DNA from: Nocardia rosealba
GTDB lineage: Bacteria > Actinomycetota > Actinomycetes > Mycobacteriales > Mycobacteriaceae
Length of the DNA stretch: 64,000 nt
NCBI RefSeq assembly: GCF_020216065.1
Contig: NZ_JAIWNA010000001.1
Span: forward strand, 310,001-374,000
Direction: 5' to 3'
Under the pieces are notes generated by a model, which made no database searches, was not told the origin of the DNA, and worked only from the letters and a program-made list of their open reading frames with translations. Below, one piece after another: positions 35,974 through 46,837 of the stretch (positions are counted from its first letter, which is position 1; each line of letters begins with the position of its first letter). The position numbers and the translations under genes are program-made.

Positions 35974-36687
35974 TCAGCCCATTTTGTAGCCGCGATGCAG
36001 GGCGACGACACCGCCGGTGAGGTCGCGCCACTGCACCGAGTCCCAGCCCGCGTCGGCGATGCGCCTGGCCAGCCTGCGCTGGTTCGGCCACGCCCGGATG
36101 GACTCGGCCAAGTACACGTAGGCATCCGGGTTGGAGCTCACCGCGCGAGCCACCCGGGGCAGCGCCTTCATGAGGTACTCCATGTAGACGGTGCGGAACG
36201 GCCCGAACACCGGGGTCGAGAATTCGCACACCACGAGCCGACCGCCCGGCTTGGTTACGCGCAGCATCTCGCGCATCGCCAGGTCGATATCGGCCACATT
36301 GCGCAAACCGAAGGAGATGGTCACCGCATCGAACGAGTCGTCGGCGAACGGCAGCGCCATCGCGTCGCCGGCCACCATCGGCACCTGCCGGAAGCGGCCC
36401 GCGGCGAGCATGCCCTGGGAGAAGTCGGCGGCCACACACCAGGCGCCGGACTTGCCGAGTTCCACGGTGGACACACCGGTGCCCGCGGCCAGGTCGAGCA
36501 CCCGCTCACCGGGGCGCAGCGCGAGCGCGCGTCGCGTCGCCCACCGCCAGTACCGGTCCTGACCACCGGAGATGACCGTGTTGGTGAGGTCGTAGCGTTT
36601 CGCCACACCGTCGAACATCGACGCGACCTCGTGGGGTTGCTTGTCCAGCGAAGCCCGAATCGGTTCCCGCTGCTCTGTTGTCGCCAC
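35974..36687 (-). CDS. menG: Demethylmenaquinone methyltransferase
   Basis: MenG/UbiE (237 aa) methylates demethylmenaquinone with S-adenosylmethionine to give menaquinone. The N-terminal [20 protein letters not shown] is the UbiE signature, with [15 protein letters not shown] the SAM-binding loop and [17 protein letters not shown] the second signature. Length is normal. It is followed (minus strand) by an untranslated stretch and preceded by mgtA, 27 bases away. Corresponds to Rv0558. Confidence 0.95.
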   Translation of the reverse strand: MATTEQREPIRASLDKQPHEVASMFDGVAKRYDLTNTVISGGQDRYWRWATRRALALRPGERVLDLAAGTGVSTVELGKSGAWCVAADFSQGMLAAGRFRQVPMVAGDAMALPFADDSFDAVTISFGLRNVADIDLAMREMLRVTKPGGRLVVCEFSTPVFGPFRTVYMEYLMKALPRVARAVSSNPDAYVYLAESIRAWPNQRRLARRIADAGWDSVQWRDLTGGVVALHRGYKMG

Positions 36688-36714
36688 GATTCGAGCTTAT
36701 CCGCACGCTTGCGG

Positions 36715-37857
36715 CTAGGCCGAGCGCGGCAACCGCTGCCGCATCCCGGTGACGTCGGCGTAGTGGCCCATCAGTTCGGTGCAGACGGCGGGCCAGGTGC
36801 GGTGCAGCACCGACTTGCGTGCCGCTGCCGCGAACCGGGCACGCTGATCGGCGTCGCGCAGCGCCGACACCGCGCTCGGCAGCAGTTCGGCGAACCGGTC
36901 CACCGGCAGGAGATAACCGTTGCGGCAGTGGGCGATCAGGTCACGCGGGCCGCCGGCGTCGGGCCCGATCACCGGCACCCCCGACGACAACGCTTCCTGT
37001 ACGCCCTGGCAGAACGTCTCGTGCTCGCCCGGATGCACCATCACATCGAGGCTGGCGTAGTGGGTGGCCAGTTCGGACCCGCCCAGTTCGCCGGTGAACA
37101 CCGCGCGCGGCATCAGCCTGCTCAGCCGCGCCCGCTCCGGCCCGTCACCGACCACGACGAGCTGAATGGAGGGGTCGTCGGCGAGCGCGGCCAACCGGTC
37201 CACATGCTTCTCCGGCGCGAGCCTGCCGACGAACCCGACCACCAACCGCTCGCTCGATCCCAGCCAGCTCGCCCGCAATTCGGCACTGCGTGCGGCCGGG
37301 TCGAACCGGTCGATATCGACGCCGCGCCCCCACCGGTGCACCCGGGGAATTCCGTGTTCGGCCAGGTCGGCCGCGGCGGCCGACGACGGGGCGAGCGTGC
37401 GCGTCGCTCCCTCGTGGATCCGGCGCGTCCACGCCCAGGCCGCCCGCGCAGCCAGTCCGAGCCCGTAGCTCTTGGCGAAACCGGCCACGTCGGTCTGGTA
37501 CACCGCGATCGAGGGCAGGTCGAGGCGGGTGGCGGCGGCGAGCCCGCCCGCGCCCAGCAGAAATGGCGAGGCCAAATGCACCACGTCCGGGTCGAACTCG
37601 GCGATCGCGGCGGTGATCCCGGGTTGTGGCAGGCCGACGGGCAGCGAACTCACCTTCGGCACCATCATCGCGGGCACCCGATGTACCGGGAACCGGCCGT
37701 GCAGGCGCGGGGCGGGCGGTGCGCCGCGCAGCGTATCGGGCGCCACGATCATGGCATCGTGCCCGTGCTGGTCCAGGTGATCGAGCACCCGGAGCACGGA
37801 ATTGACGACGCCGTTCATGTTCGGCAGGAAAGACTCCGAGACGATGGCTACGCGCAC
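36715..37857 (-). CDS. mgtA: GDP-mannose-dependent alpha-mannosyltransferase MgtA
   Basis: A 380-residue GT4-type glycosyltransferase. N-terminal [20 protein letters not shown] holds the acceptor-side glycine motif. The nucleotide-sugar site in the C-terminal half has [15 protein letters not shown] and the E-x7-E motif [18 protein letters not shown]. Position next to menG matches Rv0557 (MgtA), which transfers mannose to a glycolipid anchor in lipomannan-type envelope glycolipids. It acts at the inner face of the membrane. The symbol follows synteny and motif pattern. Confidence 0.88.
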   Translation of the reverse strand: MRVAIVSESFLPNMNGVVNSVLRVLDHLDQHGHDAMIVAPDTLRGAPPAPRLHGRFPVHRVPAMMVPKVSSLPVGLPQPGITAAIAEFDPDVVHLASPFLLGAGGLAAATRLDLPSIAVYQTDVAGFAKSYGLGLAARAAWAWTRRIHEGATRTLAPSSAAAADLAEHGIPRVHRWGRGVDIDRFDPAARSAELRASWLGSSERLVVGFVGRLAPEKHVDRLAALADDPSIQLVVVGDGPERARLSRLMPRAVFTGELGGSELATHYASLDVMVHPGEHETFCQGVQEALSSGVPVIGPDAGGPRDLIAHCRNGYLLPVDRFAELLPSAVSALRDADQRARFAAAARKSVLHRTWPAVCTELMGHYADVTGMRQRLPRSA

Positions 37858-37930
37858 ACTCCAAGAGTGACCGCCACACCGCGCGCCACGCCCACACCGA
37901 CATGAAGCCGGGACGAACAGCAGGGGAAAG

Positions 37931-38368
37931 TTACCGCTGTCTGCGCCGCACCAGCCACAGGGCGGGCAGCGCGAGCGCCCACACCACCACGATCACCGAC
38001 GCGGCGGGCACGATCGCCACCCGCGCGTCGCGTCCGGCCACCCGGACCAGGTCGGGGTCGCGGGTGCTGTATTCCACGTTGATGCGCTGACCGGCGGTGA
38101 GATTGGTGGGGTACAGGATCCCGACCTTCGGATTGTGGGTGACGCTGTCGGGCGTCACATACATCACCGCCGAACGCAGCCGCCCCGCCGAGAGCACCTC
38201 ACCGGAGGTGACCCCACGGTTGTGCTCGATCTCGTAGTCGTTGCGCCACGCCGCGAGTACCAGCAGCACCATGAGCACGCTGATCACCGTCGCGGTACCG
38301 AGGATTCCGGTACGAACCCGCCGCAGGCGATCGGAGTACCTATCCGACTGGCTGGTTTCCGACACCAC
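37931..38368 (-). CDS. DUF3592 membrane protein
   Basis: A 145-residue protein with two helices (about residues 22-41 and 118-138). They enclose an extracytoplasmic beta-rich domain with [20 protein letters not shown], which is the DUF3592 pattern. The start is one of two adjacent GTG codons. Position matches Rv0556. Function unknown. Confidence 0.78.
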   Translation of the reverse strand: MVSETSQSDRYSDRLRRVRTGILGTATVISVLMVLLVLAAWRNDYEIEHNRGVTSGEVLSAGRLRSAVMYVTPDSVTHNPKVGILYPTNLTAGQRINVEYSTRDPDLVRVAGRDARVAIVPAASVIVVVWALALPALWLVRRRQR

Positions 38369-38405
38369 GCCACCCTAACGGTGGGCTGCACTAGCGTGTG
38401 CCACC

Positions 38406-38906
38406 ATGTCCCGAAAATTCAGCTTCACCGTGCCTTATGCCGTCCCGGTCGAAGATCTTCACCGGGCACTCGTCGACGACGCGATCTGGCAGGAGCGGTT
38501 CGCCGCCGCCGAGACCGCGACGCTGGAACTCTCCCATCCCGACGGACCGGATTCGATCCGCATCGAGATGACCGAAACCCCCGGCCGGGACAAGGTTCCC
38601 GCGCTGGTCCGTAAGGTTCTCAAGAGCGATCTCGTGCTCGCCCGAACCGATGTCTGGCAGCCGCTGGACGGCGAGGTCGCCAAGGGCAGCTTCACCGGGC
38701 GCACCGGCGGCATCACCACCGAGATGTCGGGCACCTACGAGTTGCGTCCCACCGCCGAGGGCAGCGAGATCGAGGTCGTCGGCACCGTCACCGTCAAGGT
38801 GCCCTTGGTCGGCGGCGCCATCGAACCGCTGGCCGAACAACTGCACCAGCGCGTCCTCAACAGCGAACGCAAGTTCATCGAGGGTTGGTTCGCGAAGCTC
38901 AGCTGA
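38406..38906 (+). CDS. DUF2505 family protein
   Basis: A 166-residue SRPBCC-like protein of the DUF2505 family: MSRKFSFTVPYAVPVEDLHRAL at the start, GTYELRPTAEGSEIEVVGTV in the middle, and ERKFIEGWFAKLS at the end. The fold suggests a hydrophobic ligand pocket. It converges on menJ; the stop codons share the palindrome TCAGCTGA. Function unknown. Confidence 0.82.
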   Translation: MSRKFSFTVPYAVPVEDLHRALVDDAIWQERFAAAETATLELSHPDGPDSIRIEMTETPGRDKVPALVRKVLKSDLVLARTDVWQPLDGEVAKGSFTGRTGGITTEMSGTYELRPTAEGSEIEVVGTVTVKVPLVGGAIEPLAEQLHQRVLNSERKFIEGWFAKLS

Positions 38907-40164
38907 ACGGCGCCAGTTCGTCGGCGCGTAGGGAAGCGCGACCGGCCGTTCGCCACAGGCGGGCGGTCAGGTCGTCGTCCTCGTCGGTCACGAGGTTTCC
39001 CATCACGCGAACGGCGGTGCGCTGCAAGTACTTCGAACGCATCACCGGGGGGCCGCCGCGGGGGACCATCTTCGGGTGCGTGGCCAGCCCGGCCAGCCTG
39101 CGTGCCACGGAGAACGTGCGCCCGTAGCGCTCGCGCAGCAGTTGCGGCCACACCTGGGTCAGGTCCGGTTCGTCGAGCAGGTCGGCGAGCAGATGACCAC
39201 CTTCGAGCCCGTAGTCGATGCCTTCGCCGTTGAGCGGATTCACGCAGCCCGCGGCGTCACCGACCAGCACCCAGTTGCGTCCGGCCACGTTCGACACCGC
39301 GCCGCCCATCGGCAGCAGCGCCGAGGCCACCGCGCGCAGTTCGCCCTCGAACTCCCATTCCTCGCGGCGCAGCCGGGTGTAGTGCTCGAGCAGCGGTTTC
39401 AGCGCGATATGCGACGGCCGTGCCTCGGTGGCCAGCGAACCGACACCGATGTTCACCTCGCCGTTGCCGAGCGGGAAGATCCAGCCGTAGCCGGGAACCA
39501 ACTGGTCGTCGGCATTGCGCAATTCCAGGTGCGAGGAGATCCACTGGTCGTCGCTGCGGCCGGAGGTGATGTAGGCGCGGGCGGCGGTGCCGTAGGCGTA
39601 GCGGCGATGCCAGGTGCGGCCGAGCTGTTTGCCGACGGGGGAGCGAACCCCGTCGGCGACGACGAGCACCCGACAGTTCACGGTGTGCGTGGTGTCGCCG
39701 ATGCGCACCGTCACCCCGGTCACCCGGTCGCCGTCGCGCAGTACCTCGGTGACCTTCGCGCCGTCGACCATCCGGGCACCGGACTTGATCGCCGTCTCCC
39801 GCAACGTGTTGTCGAGTTCGGTTCGCGGAACGGCGCTTCCGTAGGTGGGGAACGACCCGCCCGGCCAGGGCAGCAGTGCCTCGCGCCCGAACCCGGCCAT
39901 CCGCAAACCGTGGTTCACCGTGTGCGCGCGCAACCACTCGCCGAGCCCGAGATGTTCCAATTCGGCCGTGGCGCGCGGGGTGAGACCGTCACCGCAGGTC
40001 TTGTCGCGCGGGAAGACGGCCGAATCGAGCAGCAGCACATCGCGTCCGGCACGGGCCGCCCACGCCGCCGAGGCGGAACCCGCAGGTCCGGCCCCCACCA
40101 CGAGCACCTCTACGGTGTCGGGCAGCGTCGCGTGGTCGGCGGGGACGACATCCGGTGAACCCAT
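38899..40164 (-). CDS. menJ: Menaquinone reductase (geranylgeranyl reductase family)
   Basis: A 421-residue FAD enzyme of the geranylgeranyl-reductase family. The FAD Rossmann motif is VLVVGAGPAGSASA at residue about 20, then FPRDKTCGDGLTPRA and NPLNGEGIDYGLEGG. The M. tuberculosis homologue at the same locus, Rv0561c (MenJ), saturates one isoprene double bond of the menaquinone side chain. It acts at the membrane surface. The adjacent prenyl synthase gene supports a side-chain role. Confidence 0.92.
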   Translation of the reverse strand: MGSPDVVPADHATLPDTVEVLVVGAGPAGSASAAWAARAGRDVLLLDSAVFPRDKTCGDGLTPRATAELEHLGLGEWLRAHTVNHGLRMAGFGREALLPWPGGSFPTYGSAVPRTELDNTLRETAIKSGARMVDGAKVTEVLRDGDRVTGVTVRIGDTTHTVNCRVLVVADGVRSPVGKQLGRTWHRRYAYGTAARAYITSGRSDDQWISSHLELRNADDQLVPGYGWIFPLGNGEVNIGVGSLATEARPSHIALKPLLEHYTRLRREEWEFEGELRAVASALLPMGGAVSNVAGRNWVLVGDAAGCVNPLNGEGIDYGLEGGHLLADLLDEPDLTQVWPQLLRERYGRTFSVARRLAGLATHPKMVPRGGPPVMRSKYLQRTAVRVMGNLVTDEDDDLTARLWRTAGRASLRADELAPFS

Positions 40165-40308
40165 GGCTCAATACTGGCACCTCGCGCGGTTGTGCGAGAG
40201 TGTCGGGTGCACCGGGAAATCTCACGTGTGACGGGGTTCATCGGCTGTAGCGCAGGAACACGCTAGGTTGCTACCCGTCGGGGTCGGACGCATCGCTGGG
40301 AGAAACTA

Positions 40309-41331
40309 ATGAGCACATCGGCTGTGAGCGACGAGAGCACCGTGGTTGCCGGGGTCGATCTCGTCGATCCGGAACTCGCCGCCACCGTGCGCGACGGGTT
40401 GGCCGCAGTCGAGAAACTGCTCGTCGACGAACTCTCCGACGGCGAGGAATTCCTGCAGGAGGCCGCGTTACATCTGGCCAGGGCGGGCGGTAAGCGGTTC
40501 CGGCCGCTGTTCACGCTGCTCACCGGTCAGCTCGGCCCGAATCCCACCGATCCGGCGTTGGTCACCGCGGGCACGGTCGTCGAACTCGTGCACCTGGCCA
40601 CCCTCTACCACGACGACGTGATGGACGAGGCCACCCAGCGCCGCGGCGCCGAGAGCGTGAACTCGCGCTGGGGCAACAACATCGCCATCCTCGCGGGCGA
40701 CTACCTGTTCGCCCACGCGTCGCGCCTCACCTCGACCCTCGGCCCCGACGCGGTGCGCATCATCGCCGAGACGTTCGCCGAGCTGGTCACCGGTCAGATG
40801 CGGGAAACCATGGGCGCCAAGCAGACCCAGGACCCCGTCGAGCACTACCTGAAGGTGGTGTGGGAGAAGACCGGGTCGCTCATCGCCGCCGCGGGCCGCT
40901 TCGGTGGCACCTTCTCCGGCGCCGACAGCGAGCACGTCGAACGCCTGGCTCGCCTCGGTGACGCGGTCGGCACCGCCTTCCAGATCTCCGACGACATCAT
41001 CGATATCTCCTCGTCGTCGGAACAGTCGGGCAAGACGCCCGGCACCGACCTGCGCGAAGGCGTCCACACCCTGCCGGTGCTCTACGCCCTGCGCGAGTCC
41101 GGCGCCGACGGCGACCGCCTGCGCACCCTGCTCGACCACCCGCTCGACACCGACGCCGAGGTCGACGAGGCCCTGGAACTGCTGCGCCGCTCGCCCGGCA
41201 TGGCGATGGCCAAGGACAAGCTGCAGGAATATGCCGACCTGGCCGACACCGAACTGGCCGCCCTGCCCGCGGGCCCCGCCAACGACGCCCTCACCCGCCT
41301 CGTCCGCTACACCATCGAGCGAGTCGGCTGA
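40309..41331 (+). CDS. grcC1: Polyprenyl diphosphate synthase (GrcC1-type)
   Basis: A 340-residue trans-prenyltransferase. The aspartate motifs are D102-D103-x2-D106 (YHDDVMDEATQRRG) and D228-D229-x2-D232 (QISDDIIDI). The product chain length cannot be fixed from sequence alone, but context with menA, menG and menJ indicates the menaquinone tail precursor. It is divergent from menJ. Corresponds to Rv0562. Confidence 0.92.
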   Translation: MSTSAVSDESTVVAGVDLVDPELAATVRDGLAAVEKLLVDELSDGEEFLQEAALHLARAGGKRFRPLFTLLTGQLGPNPTDPALVTAGTVVELVHLATLYHDDVMDEATQRRGAESVNSRWGNNIAILAGDYLFAHASRLTSTLGPDAVRIIAETFAELVTGQMRETMGAKQTQDPVEHYLKVVWEKTGSLIAAAGRFGGTFSGADSEHVERLARLGDAVGTAFQISDDIIDISSSSEQSGKTPGTDLREGVHTLPVLYALRESGADGDRLRTLLDHPLDTDAEVDEALELLRRSPGMAMAKDKLQEYADLADTELAALPAGPANDALTRLVRYTIERVG

Positions 41332-41535
41332 CCCGGAACTTCTCGCACTGCGCACCCGTTCAACAAACGCGAGCTGCCGTAGCGCACCCACCCGTGTGCG
41401 AACGCAACACCGGATCTCGTACGAACATGGGTAACTCGTCGGGAACAGGCTGACCAGACCACCACCTCTGTCTGGCCGCCGACGTGAGCCCGTACGTACC
41501 CCAGTCTGGCCAAAAGTCGCGGAGAGGCGGAACAG

Positions 41536-42390
41536 ATGCTGCGAACGATCGGGCTGATGGTTGCCATGTCGGCGCTGATCGTTGCCATCGGCGCGATGTT
41601 CCGCAGCCCGACCATCCTCGTCATCTCGATCGTGCTGGCCGTGGCGATGAACGCCTACGCCTATTTCAACAGCGACAAGCTGGCGTTGAAGGCCATGCAC
41701 GCCCAACCGGTGAGCGAGCTGGAAGCCCCGGTCGTGTACCGGATCGTGCGCGAACTCGCGACCGCGGCGCGACAGCCGATGCCGCGCCTCTACATCAGCC
41801 CCACCAACGCGCCCAACGCGTTCGCCACCGGTCGCAATCCCCGGCACGCCGCGGTGTGCTGTACCAGCGGCATCCTGCAATTACTCGACGAACGCGAGCT
41901 GCGCGCGGTGCTCGGCCACGAACTGTCGCACGTCTACAACCGCGACATTCTCATCTCGTCGGTGGCGGGTGCGATGGCCTCGGTCATCACCGGCCTGGCC
42001 AACTTCGCGTTCCTGGCCAGTTCGTTCGGCAACCGCGACGGGCAGGGCCCCAACGTCATCGGGGTGTTGCTGGTCTCACTACTCGGCCCGATCGCGGCCG
42101 GGCTCATCAAGATGGCGGTGTCACGTTCCCGCGAGTACCAGGCCGACCGGTCCGGCGCCGAACTCACCGGCGACCCGCTCGCTCTCGCCTCGGCACTGCG
42201 CAAGATCGAACGGGGTGTCCAGGCGGCCCCCCTGCCGCCGGACCCGAAGATCACCAGCGAATCGCACCTGATGATCGCCAATCCGTTCCGCACCGGCGAC
42301 CGCATCGCCCGCTGGTACTCCACCCACCCCCCGACCGCCGATCGCATCAGGCGGCTCGAGGAGATGGCGGGCGGAACGCACCGCTACTGA
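41536..42390 (+). CDS. htpX: Membrane zinc metalloprotease HtpX
   Basis: HtpX (284 aa) degrades damaged membrane proteins. The catalytic HELSH motif is His128, Glu129, His132; the third zinc ligand is the Glu in [17 protein letters not shown]. Four hydrophobic segments are visible: two at the N-terminus and two after the active site. ATG follows GGAGAGGCGG. It is followed by the convergent yajQ gene only 4 bases away. Confidence 0.96.
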   Translation: MLRTIGLMVAMSALIVAIGAMFRSPTILVISIVLAVAMNAYAYFNSDKLALKAMHAQPVSELEAPVVYRIVRELATAARQPMPRLYISPTNAPNAFATGRNPRHAAVCCTSGILQLLDERELRAVLGHELSHVYNRDILISSVAGAMASVITGLANFAFLASSFGNRDGQGPNVIGVLLVSLLGPIAAGLIKMAVSRSREYQADRSGAELTGDPLALASALRKIERGVQAAPLPPDPKITSESHLMIANPFRTGDRIARWYSTHPPTADRIRRLEEMAGGTHRY

Positions 42391-42394
42391 CGAA

Positions 42395-42886
42395 CTAGCG
42401 GTAGTTCACGAACTGCAGCGCGATACCGAAGTCCTCGCCCTTGAGCAGCGAGATCACGGCCTGCAAGTCGTCGCGCTTCTTGCTGCTCACCCGCAGTTCG
42501 TCGCCCTGGATCTGCGCCTTCACGCCCTTGGGGCCCTCGTCGCGGATCTTCTTGGAGATCTTCTTGGCCTTCTCGGTGTCGATGCCCTGCACCAGCGTGC
42601 CGGTGATCTTGAACACCTTGCCCGAGGCCTGCGGCTCGCCGGCGTCGAACGCTTTGAGCGAGATGTCGCGCCGGATCAGCTTCTCCTTGAACACCTCGAG
42701 CGCCGCCTTCACCCGCTCCTCGGCATTGGCGGTGAGGACGATGGCCTCCTCCCCGGACCAGGCGATCGAGGCGTCGGTGCCCTTGAAGTCGTAGCGGGAG
42801 TTCAGCTCCTTCTCCGCCTGATGCAGCGCATTGTCGACCTCCTGCCGGTCGACCTTGCTCACCACGTCGAATGACGAATCAGCCAC
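42395..42886 (-). CDS. yajQ: YajQ-family nucleotide-binding protein
   Basis: A 163-residue YajQ/UPF0234 protein: [20 protein letters not shown] at the start, [10 protein letters not shown], and [20 protein letters not shown] in the middle. Two ferredoxin-like half domains form the fold. In some bacteria family members bind cyclic di-GMP or nucleotides; the role here is not known. Corresponds to Rv0566c. Confidence 0.94.
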   Translation of the reverse strand: MADSSFDVVSKVDRQEVDNALHQAEKELNSRYDFKGTDASIAWSGEEAIVLTANAEERVKAALEVFKEKLIRRDISLKAFDAGEPQASGKVFKITGTLVQGIDTEKAKKISKKIRDEGPKGVKAQIQGDELRVSSKKRDDLQAVISLLKGEDFGIALQFVNYR

Positions 42887-43063
42887 ACTGCGCTCCTGTT
42901 CTTCGGAAGGTCCGTAAAACTCCGCGGCAAGACTGCCTCACCGCCGAGACAGTTGTACCCGCAACGCGCCGCAGCGTGCGCCCGCAGGGGGTCTGTGCAG
43001 GCGGTTTGCATCCCCGGGGTGGGTTCGTTGTAAGCTGCTCAGCGCACCGGAAACGGCGCACAA

Positions 43064-43146
43064 GGCAGATTGCCCGAGCGGCCAATGGGAGCAGACTGTA
43101 AATCTGTCGGCGCAAGCCTACGTAGGTTCGAATCCTACATCTGCCA
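43064..43146 (+). tRNA. tRNA-Tyr (anticodon GTA)
   Basis: An 83-base class II tRNA. The acceptor arms are GGCAGAT and ATCTGCC, with the anticodon GTA at 43098-43100, a long variable arm and the T-loop GGTTCGAATCC. The 3' CCA is not encoded. It is the first of three tRNA genes before rpmG. Confidence 0.95.
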
Positions 43147-43151
43147 CATCG

Positions 43152-43181
43152 AACCCCGTCGATCACAGGATCGGCGGGGTT
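43152..43181. terminator. Intrinsic terminator after tRNA-Tyr
   Basis: AACCCCGTCGATC pairs with GATCGGCGGGGTT (one G-U pair) over an ACAG loop and is followed by CTTTGGTTTT. It begins six bases after the tRNA. Confidence 0.75.
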
Positions 43182-43374
43182 CTTTGGTTTTGCGGCGAGC
43201 TCCACCACCACGCCGGTCCCACTGCGTGTCCAGCAGGTTGAGATGCGGTGAAAAATACGTCCTGATCAGGCGATTTGGTGGTGATCGCCAGGAGTGTGTA
43301 ATCTCTTTCAGGACGCCGGAGCACGGGGTCGCTCTGATCGGTTCGCCGACCAAGACTCTGTGCCACGTAGTCAT

Positions 43375-43447
43375 GCCCCCTTAGCTCAGTCGGCAGAGCG
43401 TTTCCATGGTAAGGAAAAGGTCAACGGTTCGATTCCGTTAGGGGGCT
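43375..43447 (+). tRNA. tRNA-Thr (anticodon GGT)
   Basis: A 73-base cloverleaf: acceptor GCCCCCT/AGGGGGC, anticodon stem TTTCC/GGAAA with loop ATGGTAA, so the anticodon is GGT at 43408-43410. CCA is not encoded. Confidence 0.95.
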
Positions 43448-43506
43448 CGCCGGATTGCCGGTGGTGACCGACTTTCCCGCCGGCCCCACCGTAATAGGTC
43501 CGCCGT

Positions 43507-43582
43507 GGCGGTGTAGCTCAGTCGGTAGAGCAAACGACTCATAATCGTTGTGTCGCCGGTTCAAGTCCGGCCATCGCTACCA
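43507..43582 (+). tRNA. tRNA-Met (anticodon CAT, elongator type)
   Basis: The acceptor GGCGGTG pairs with CATCGCT (with two G-U pairs), and the anticodon CAT lies at 43540-43542 in the stem AACGA/TCGTT. CCA at 43580-43582 is encoded. The first acceptor pair is G-U, not the mismatched C-A of initiator tRNA, so this is an elongator. It precedes rpmG by 36 bases. Confidence 0.92.
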
Positions 43583-43618
43583 ATAACGACTCAGCCCAGA
43601 CCGGAAAGAAGGCATATC

Positions 43619-43789
43619 GTGGCCGCGAAGTCCACCGATGTCCGGCCAAAGATCACCTTGGCCTGCGAAGAGTGCAAGCACCGCAACTACATCACCAAGA
43701 AGAACCGGCGCAACGACCCGGACCGCCTCGAGCTGAAGAAGTTCTGCCCGAACTGCGGCACCCACCGGGCGCATCGCGAATCGCGCTGA
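43619..43789 (+). CDS. rpmG: Ribosomal protein bL33
   Basis: bL33 (56 aa) of the large subunit. GTG at 43619 follows GGAAAGAAGG. It is the zinc-binding (C+) form: CEEC near residue 17 and CPNC near 45. In mycolata the C+ form is replaced by a C- paralogue under zinc starvation; that paralogue is not in this window. The location between tRNA-Met and hadAB is as in mycobacteria (Rv0634B). Confidence 0.95.
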   Translation: MAAKSTDVRPKITLACEECKHRNYITKKNRRNDPDRLELKKFCPNCGTHRAHRESR

Positions 43790-43809
43790 TTCGAACAAAA
43801 AACATCTGC

Positions 43810-43837
43810 CGAAGGCCGGACGAAAGTCCGGCCTTCG
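43810..43837. terminator. Intrinsic terminator between rpmG and hadAB
   Basis: CGAAGGCCGGAC and GTCCGGCCTTCG form a perfect 12-base stem closed by a GAAA tetraloop and followed by TGCGTTTTCC. Confidence 0.85.
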
Positions 43838-43896
43838 TGCGTTTTCCAGACCGGTCGACAGGGGTGCGCGCGCACAAGTCGGTAATGTGCCACGCT

Positions 43897-44976
43897 GTGA
43901 CAGTGAACACCGGAACTGACGAAGCGGTCTCGGCCGCAGCCGCCGAACCATTCGATCCCGCCGCTCACGCGGCCTCGATGGTCGGCCACCACTACCGGGT
44001 CGACGACTATTACGAGGTCGGTCGCGAAAAGGTGCGTGAATACGCCCGCGCCGTGCAGGACTACCACCCGGTGCACTGGGACGAGGACATCGCGCGCGAG
44101 TACGGCCATTCCGGTCTGCTCGCCCCGCTCACCTTCATCTCCCTGGTCGGCATCCTGGCCCAGCGCCGGTTGTTCGAGGAGATCGTCACCGGATACGACC
44201 TCAGCCAGATCATGCAGACCGATCAGATCCTGGAATTCCATCGGCCGATCCGGGTCGGCGACCGGCTCACCTGTGACGTTTATCTGCATTCGTTCCGGCA
44301 GGCATTCGGCGGCGACATCATCGTGACCAAGAACATCGTCACCGACGCCCACGACGAATTGGTGCTCACCACCTACACCACGCTCATCGGACGCAGCGGC
44401 GGCGATATCGATCCGAATATGTCGGCGGCCGTCCGCAATGTGCTCATGCACGGTCTCGGCGACGACGAACCGGCACACCACGCGCCGAGCGACGCCTTCG
44501 CCGCGATCACCCCGGATCCGGTGACCAAGGACCCGGAACCGCAGGTCAGTACCCACGCGCTCGCCTTCGAAAGCATCGCGGTGGGCGACGAACTGCCCGC
44601 GCGGACCGTCCGGCTCACCCGCGGCGACCTGGTGAACTACGCCGGCGTCTCCGGTGACGCGAACCCCATCCACTGGAGTGACGAGATCGTCAAACTCGTC
44701 GGCCTCGACAACGTGGTGGCCCACGGCATGCTCACCATGGGCCTCGGCGGCGGATTCGTCACCTCCTGGCTCGGCGACCCCGGTGCGGTGAAGGAATACA
44801 ACGTGCGCTTCACCAGCCCCGTCTACGTGCGTGCCGATGCCCCGGCCGAGGTGGATTTCACGGGTAAGGTGAAGTCGGTCGACCCGGAGACCCGAACGGC
44901 CGTCGTCGCCATCACGGCGAAATCGGCGGGCAAGAAGATCTTCGGCCGCGCCACGGCAACAGTTCAGCTGGCCTGA
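43897..44976 (+). CDS. hadAB: Fused (3R)-hydroxyacyl-ACP dehydratase HadA-HadB
   Basis: A single 359-residue protein contains both subunits of the FAS-II dehydratase that M. tuberculosis makes as separate HadA and HadB. It removes water from 3-hydroxyacyl-ACP during mycolic acid elongation. The HadA-like half (about residues 25-170) has VGHHYRVDDYYEVGREKVRE. The HadB-like half (about 215-359) has the hydratase motif YAGVSGDANPIHW with Asp254 and His259. The HadA half also has an Asp55/His60 pair in register. A 45-residue linker joins them. The start is one of GTG 43897, GTG 43903 or ATG 43885. No hadC gene follows. Confidence 0.93.
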   Translation: MTVNTGTDEAVSAAAAEPFDPAAHAASMVGHHYRVDDYYEVGREKVREYARAVQDYHPVHWDEDIAREYGHSGLLAPLTFISLVGILAQRRLFEEIVTGYDLSQIMQTDQILEFHRPIRVGDRLTCDVYLHSFRQAFGGDIIVTKNIVTDAHDELVLTTYTTLIGRSGGDIDPNMSAAVRNVLMHGLGDDEPAHHAPSDAFAAITPDPVTKDPEPQVSTHALAFESIAVGDELPARTVRLTRGDLVNYAGVSGDANPIHWSDEIVKLVGLDNVVAHGMLTMGLGGGFVTSWLGDPGAVKEYNVRFTSPVYVRADAPAEVDFTGKVKSVDPETRTAVVAITAKSAGKKIFGRATATVQLA

Positions 44977-45194
44977 CCTGGTCGAGCGTCCCGATTGGCA
45001 CATTGCCCACGCGGTAACGTACACTCGGGACTCTGGGGTCACCGGCTGCTGCGCGCTGACTTCCCGGGAGCCTGCTCCCACGGAAGCGGCGCGCGTGTTG
45101 TGTGTGATGCCAACCCTGGAAGAAACGGCTCGCAAGGGCCGATAATCGAATATCGATTGTGGTTGGACGTATCGGCCCAGGCCGGTCCAACCGA

Positions 45195-45267
<73 letters not shown>

Positions 45268-45298
45268 CCCTGAATGCCAGCGACGAGAGAGGATCGAC

Positions 45299-45679
45299 GT
45301 GACGGACGAGCGGGATACTCGCGCCGAAGACGGCGACGATACCGCCGCTGCCACTCGGCCGAGCGGCAAGCGGACCGCTCGTCGTGCGCGCACGTCGGAT
45401 GCTCCGGCGACCACCGGTTCGGTGGCCACGCTCGACCGGCCGTCGGGCTCGCGCAAGGCAGACAAGACTGCCGGTAAGGCCAAGACGGGCAACCCGTTCA
45501 AGCGGCTGTTCAAGTTCCTGCGAGAGGTCATCGCGGAACTGCGCAAGGTGATCTGGCCCAACCGGAAGCAGATGGTCACCTATACGACCGTCGTTCTGGT
45601 GTTCGTGGTCTTCATGGTCGCGTTCATCGCCGGGATCGACGTAGCGTTCGTCAAGGGTGTCGACTGGCTGTTCGGCTGA
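45299..45679 (+). CDS. secE: Preprotein translocase subunit SecE
   Basis: A 126-residue protein. A long hydrophilic N-terminus (about 60 residues, rich in Arg/Thr/Asp) precedes the conserved amphipathic helix FKFLREVIAELRKVIWPNRK and one membrane helix (about 93-115). SecE clamps SecY in the translocon. GTG start after GAGAGAGGATC. The extended N-terminus is usual in actinobacteria. Confidence 0.95.
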   Translation: MTDERDTRAEDGDDTAAATRPSGKRTARRARTSDAPATTGSVATLDRPSGSRKADKTAGKAKTGNPFKRLFKFLREVIAELRKVIWPNRKQMVTYTTVVLVFVVFMVAFIAGIDVAFVKGVDWLFG

Positions 45680-45701
45680 TCGCCGACACCCACGCCGGTA
45701 G

Positions 45702-46598
<897 letters not shown>

Positions 46599-46614
46599 CT
46601 CGAACCAGCTTCGC

Positions 46615-46640
46615 AACGGCACCGCCTCGGCGGTGCCGTT
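46615..46640. terminator. Hairpin after nusG (terminator or attenuator)
   Basis: AACGGCACCGCC and GGCGGTGCCGTT form a 12-base inverted repeat with almost no loop, followed by GTCGTTTCC. The weak T tract suggests partial termination before rplK. Confidence 0.6.
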
Positions 46641-46837
46641 GTCGTTTCCCGACCCCTCCCGGCTGCGGCGCCCGCGACGCGGTTCGGTAGAGTGTGACAG
46701 TTCGTGTGTAGACCCCCTCCAGGCGTTTTCCGCCCGGTGTGACGGTCGTGCGCGAATGCCGGGCTTGGACCCGGCGTGGGAGCGATCCCGCAACAGGCTT
46801 ACGGCAACCGTAAGGAACCGAAACCCAAGGAAGAAAG

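Noticed and set aside
37902..38090. Short plus-strand frame in the mgtA/DUF3592 gap
   Set aside because: It overlaps the certain DUF3592 gene, is Arg/Thr-rich and lacks a ribosome site.
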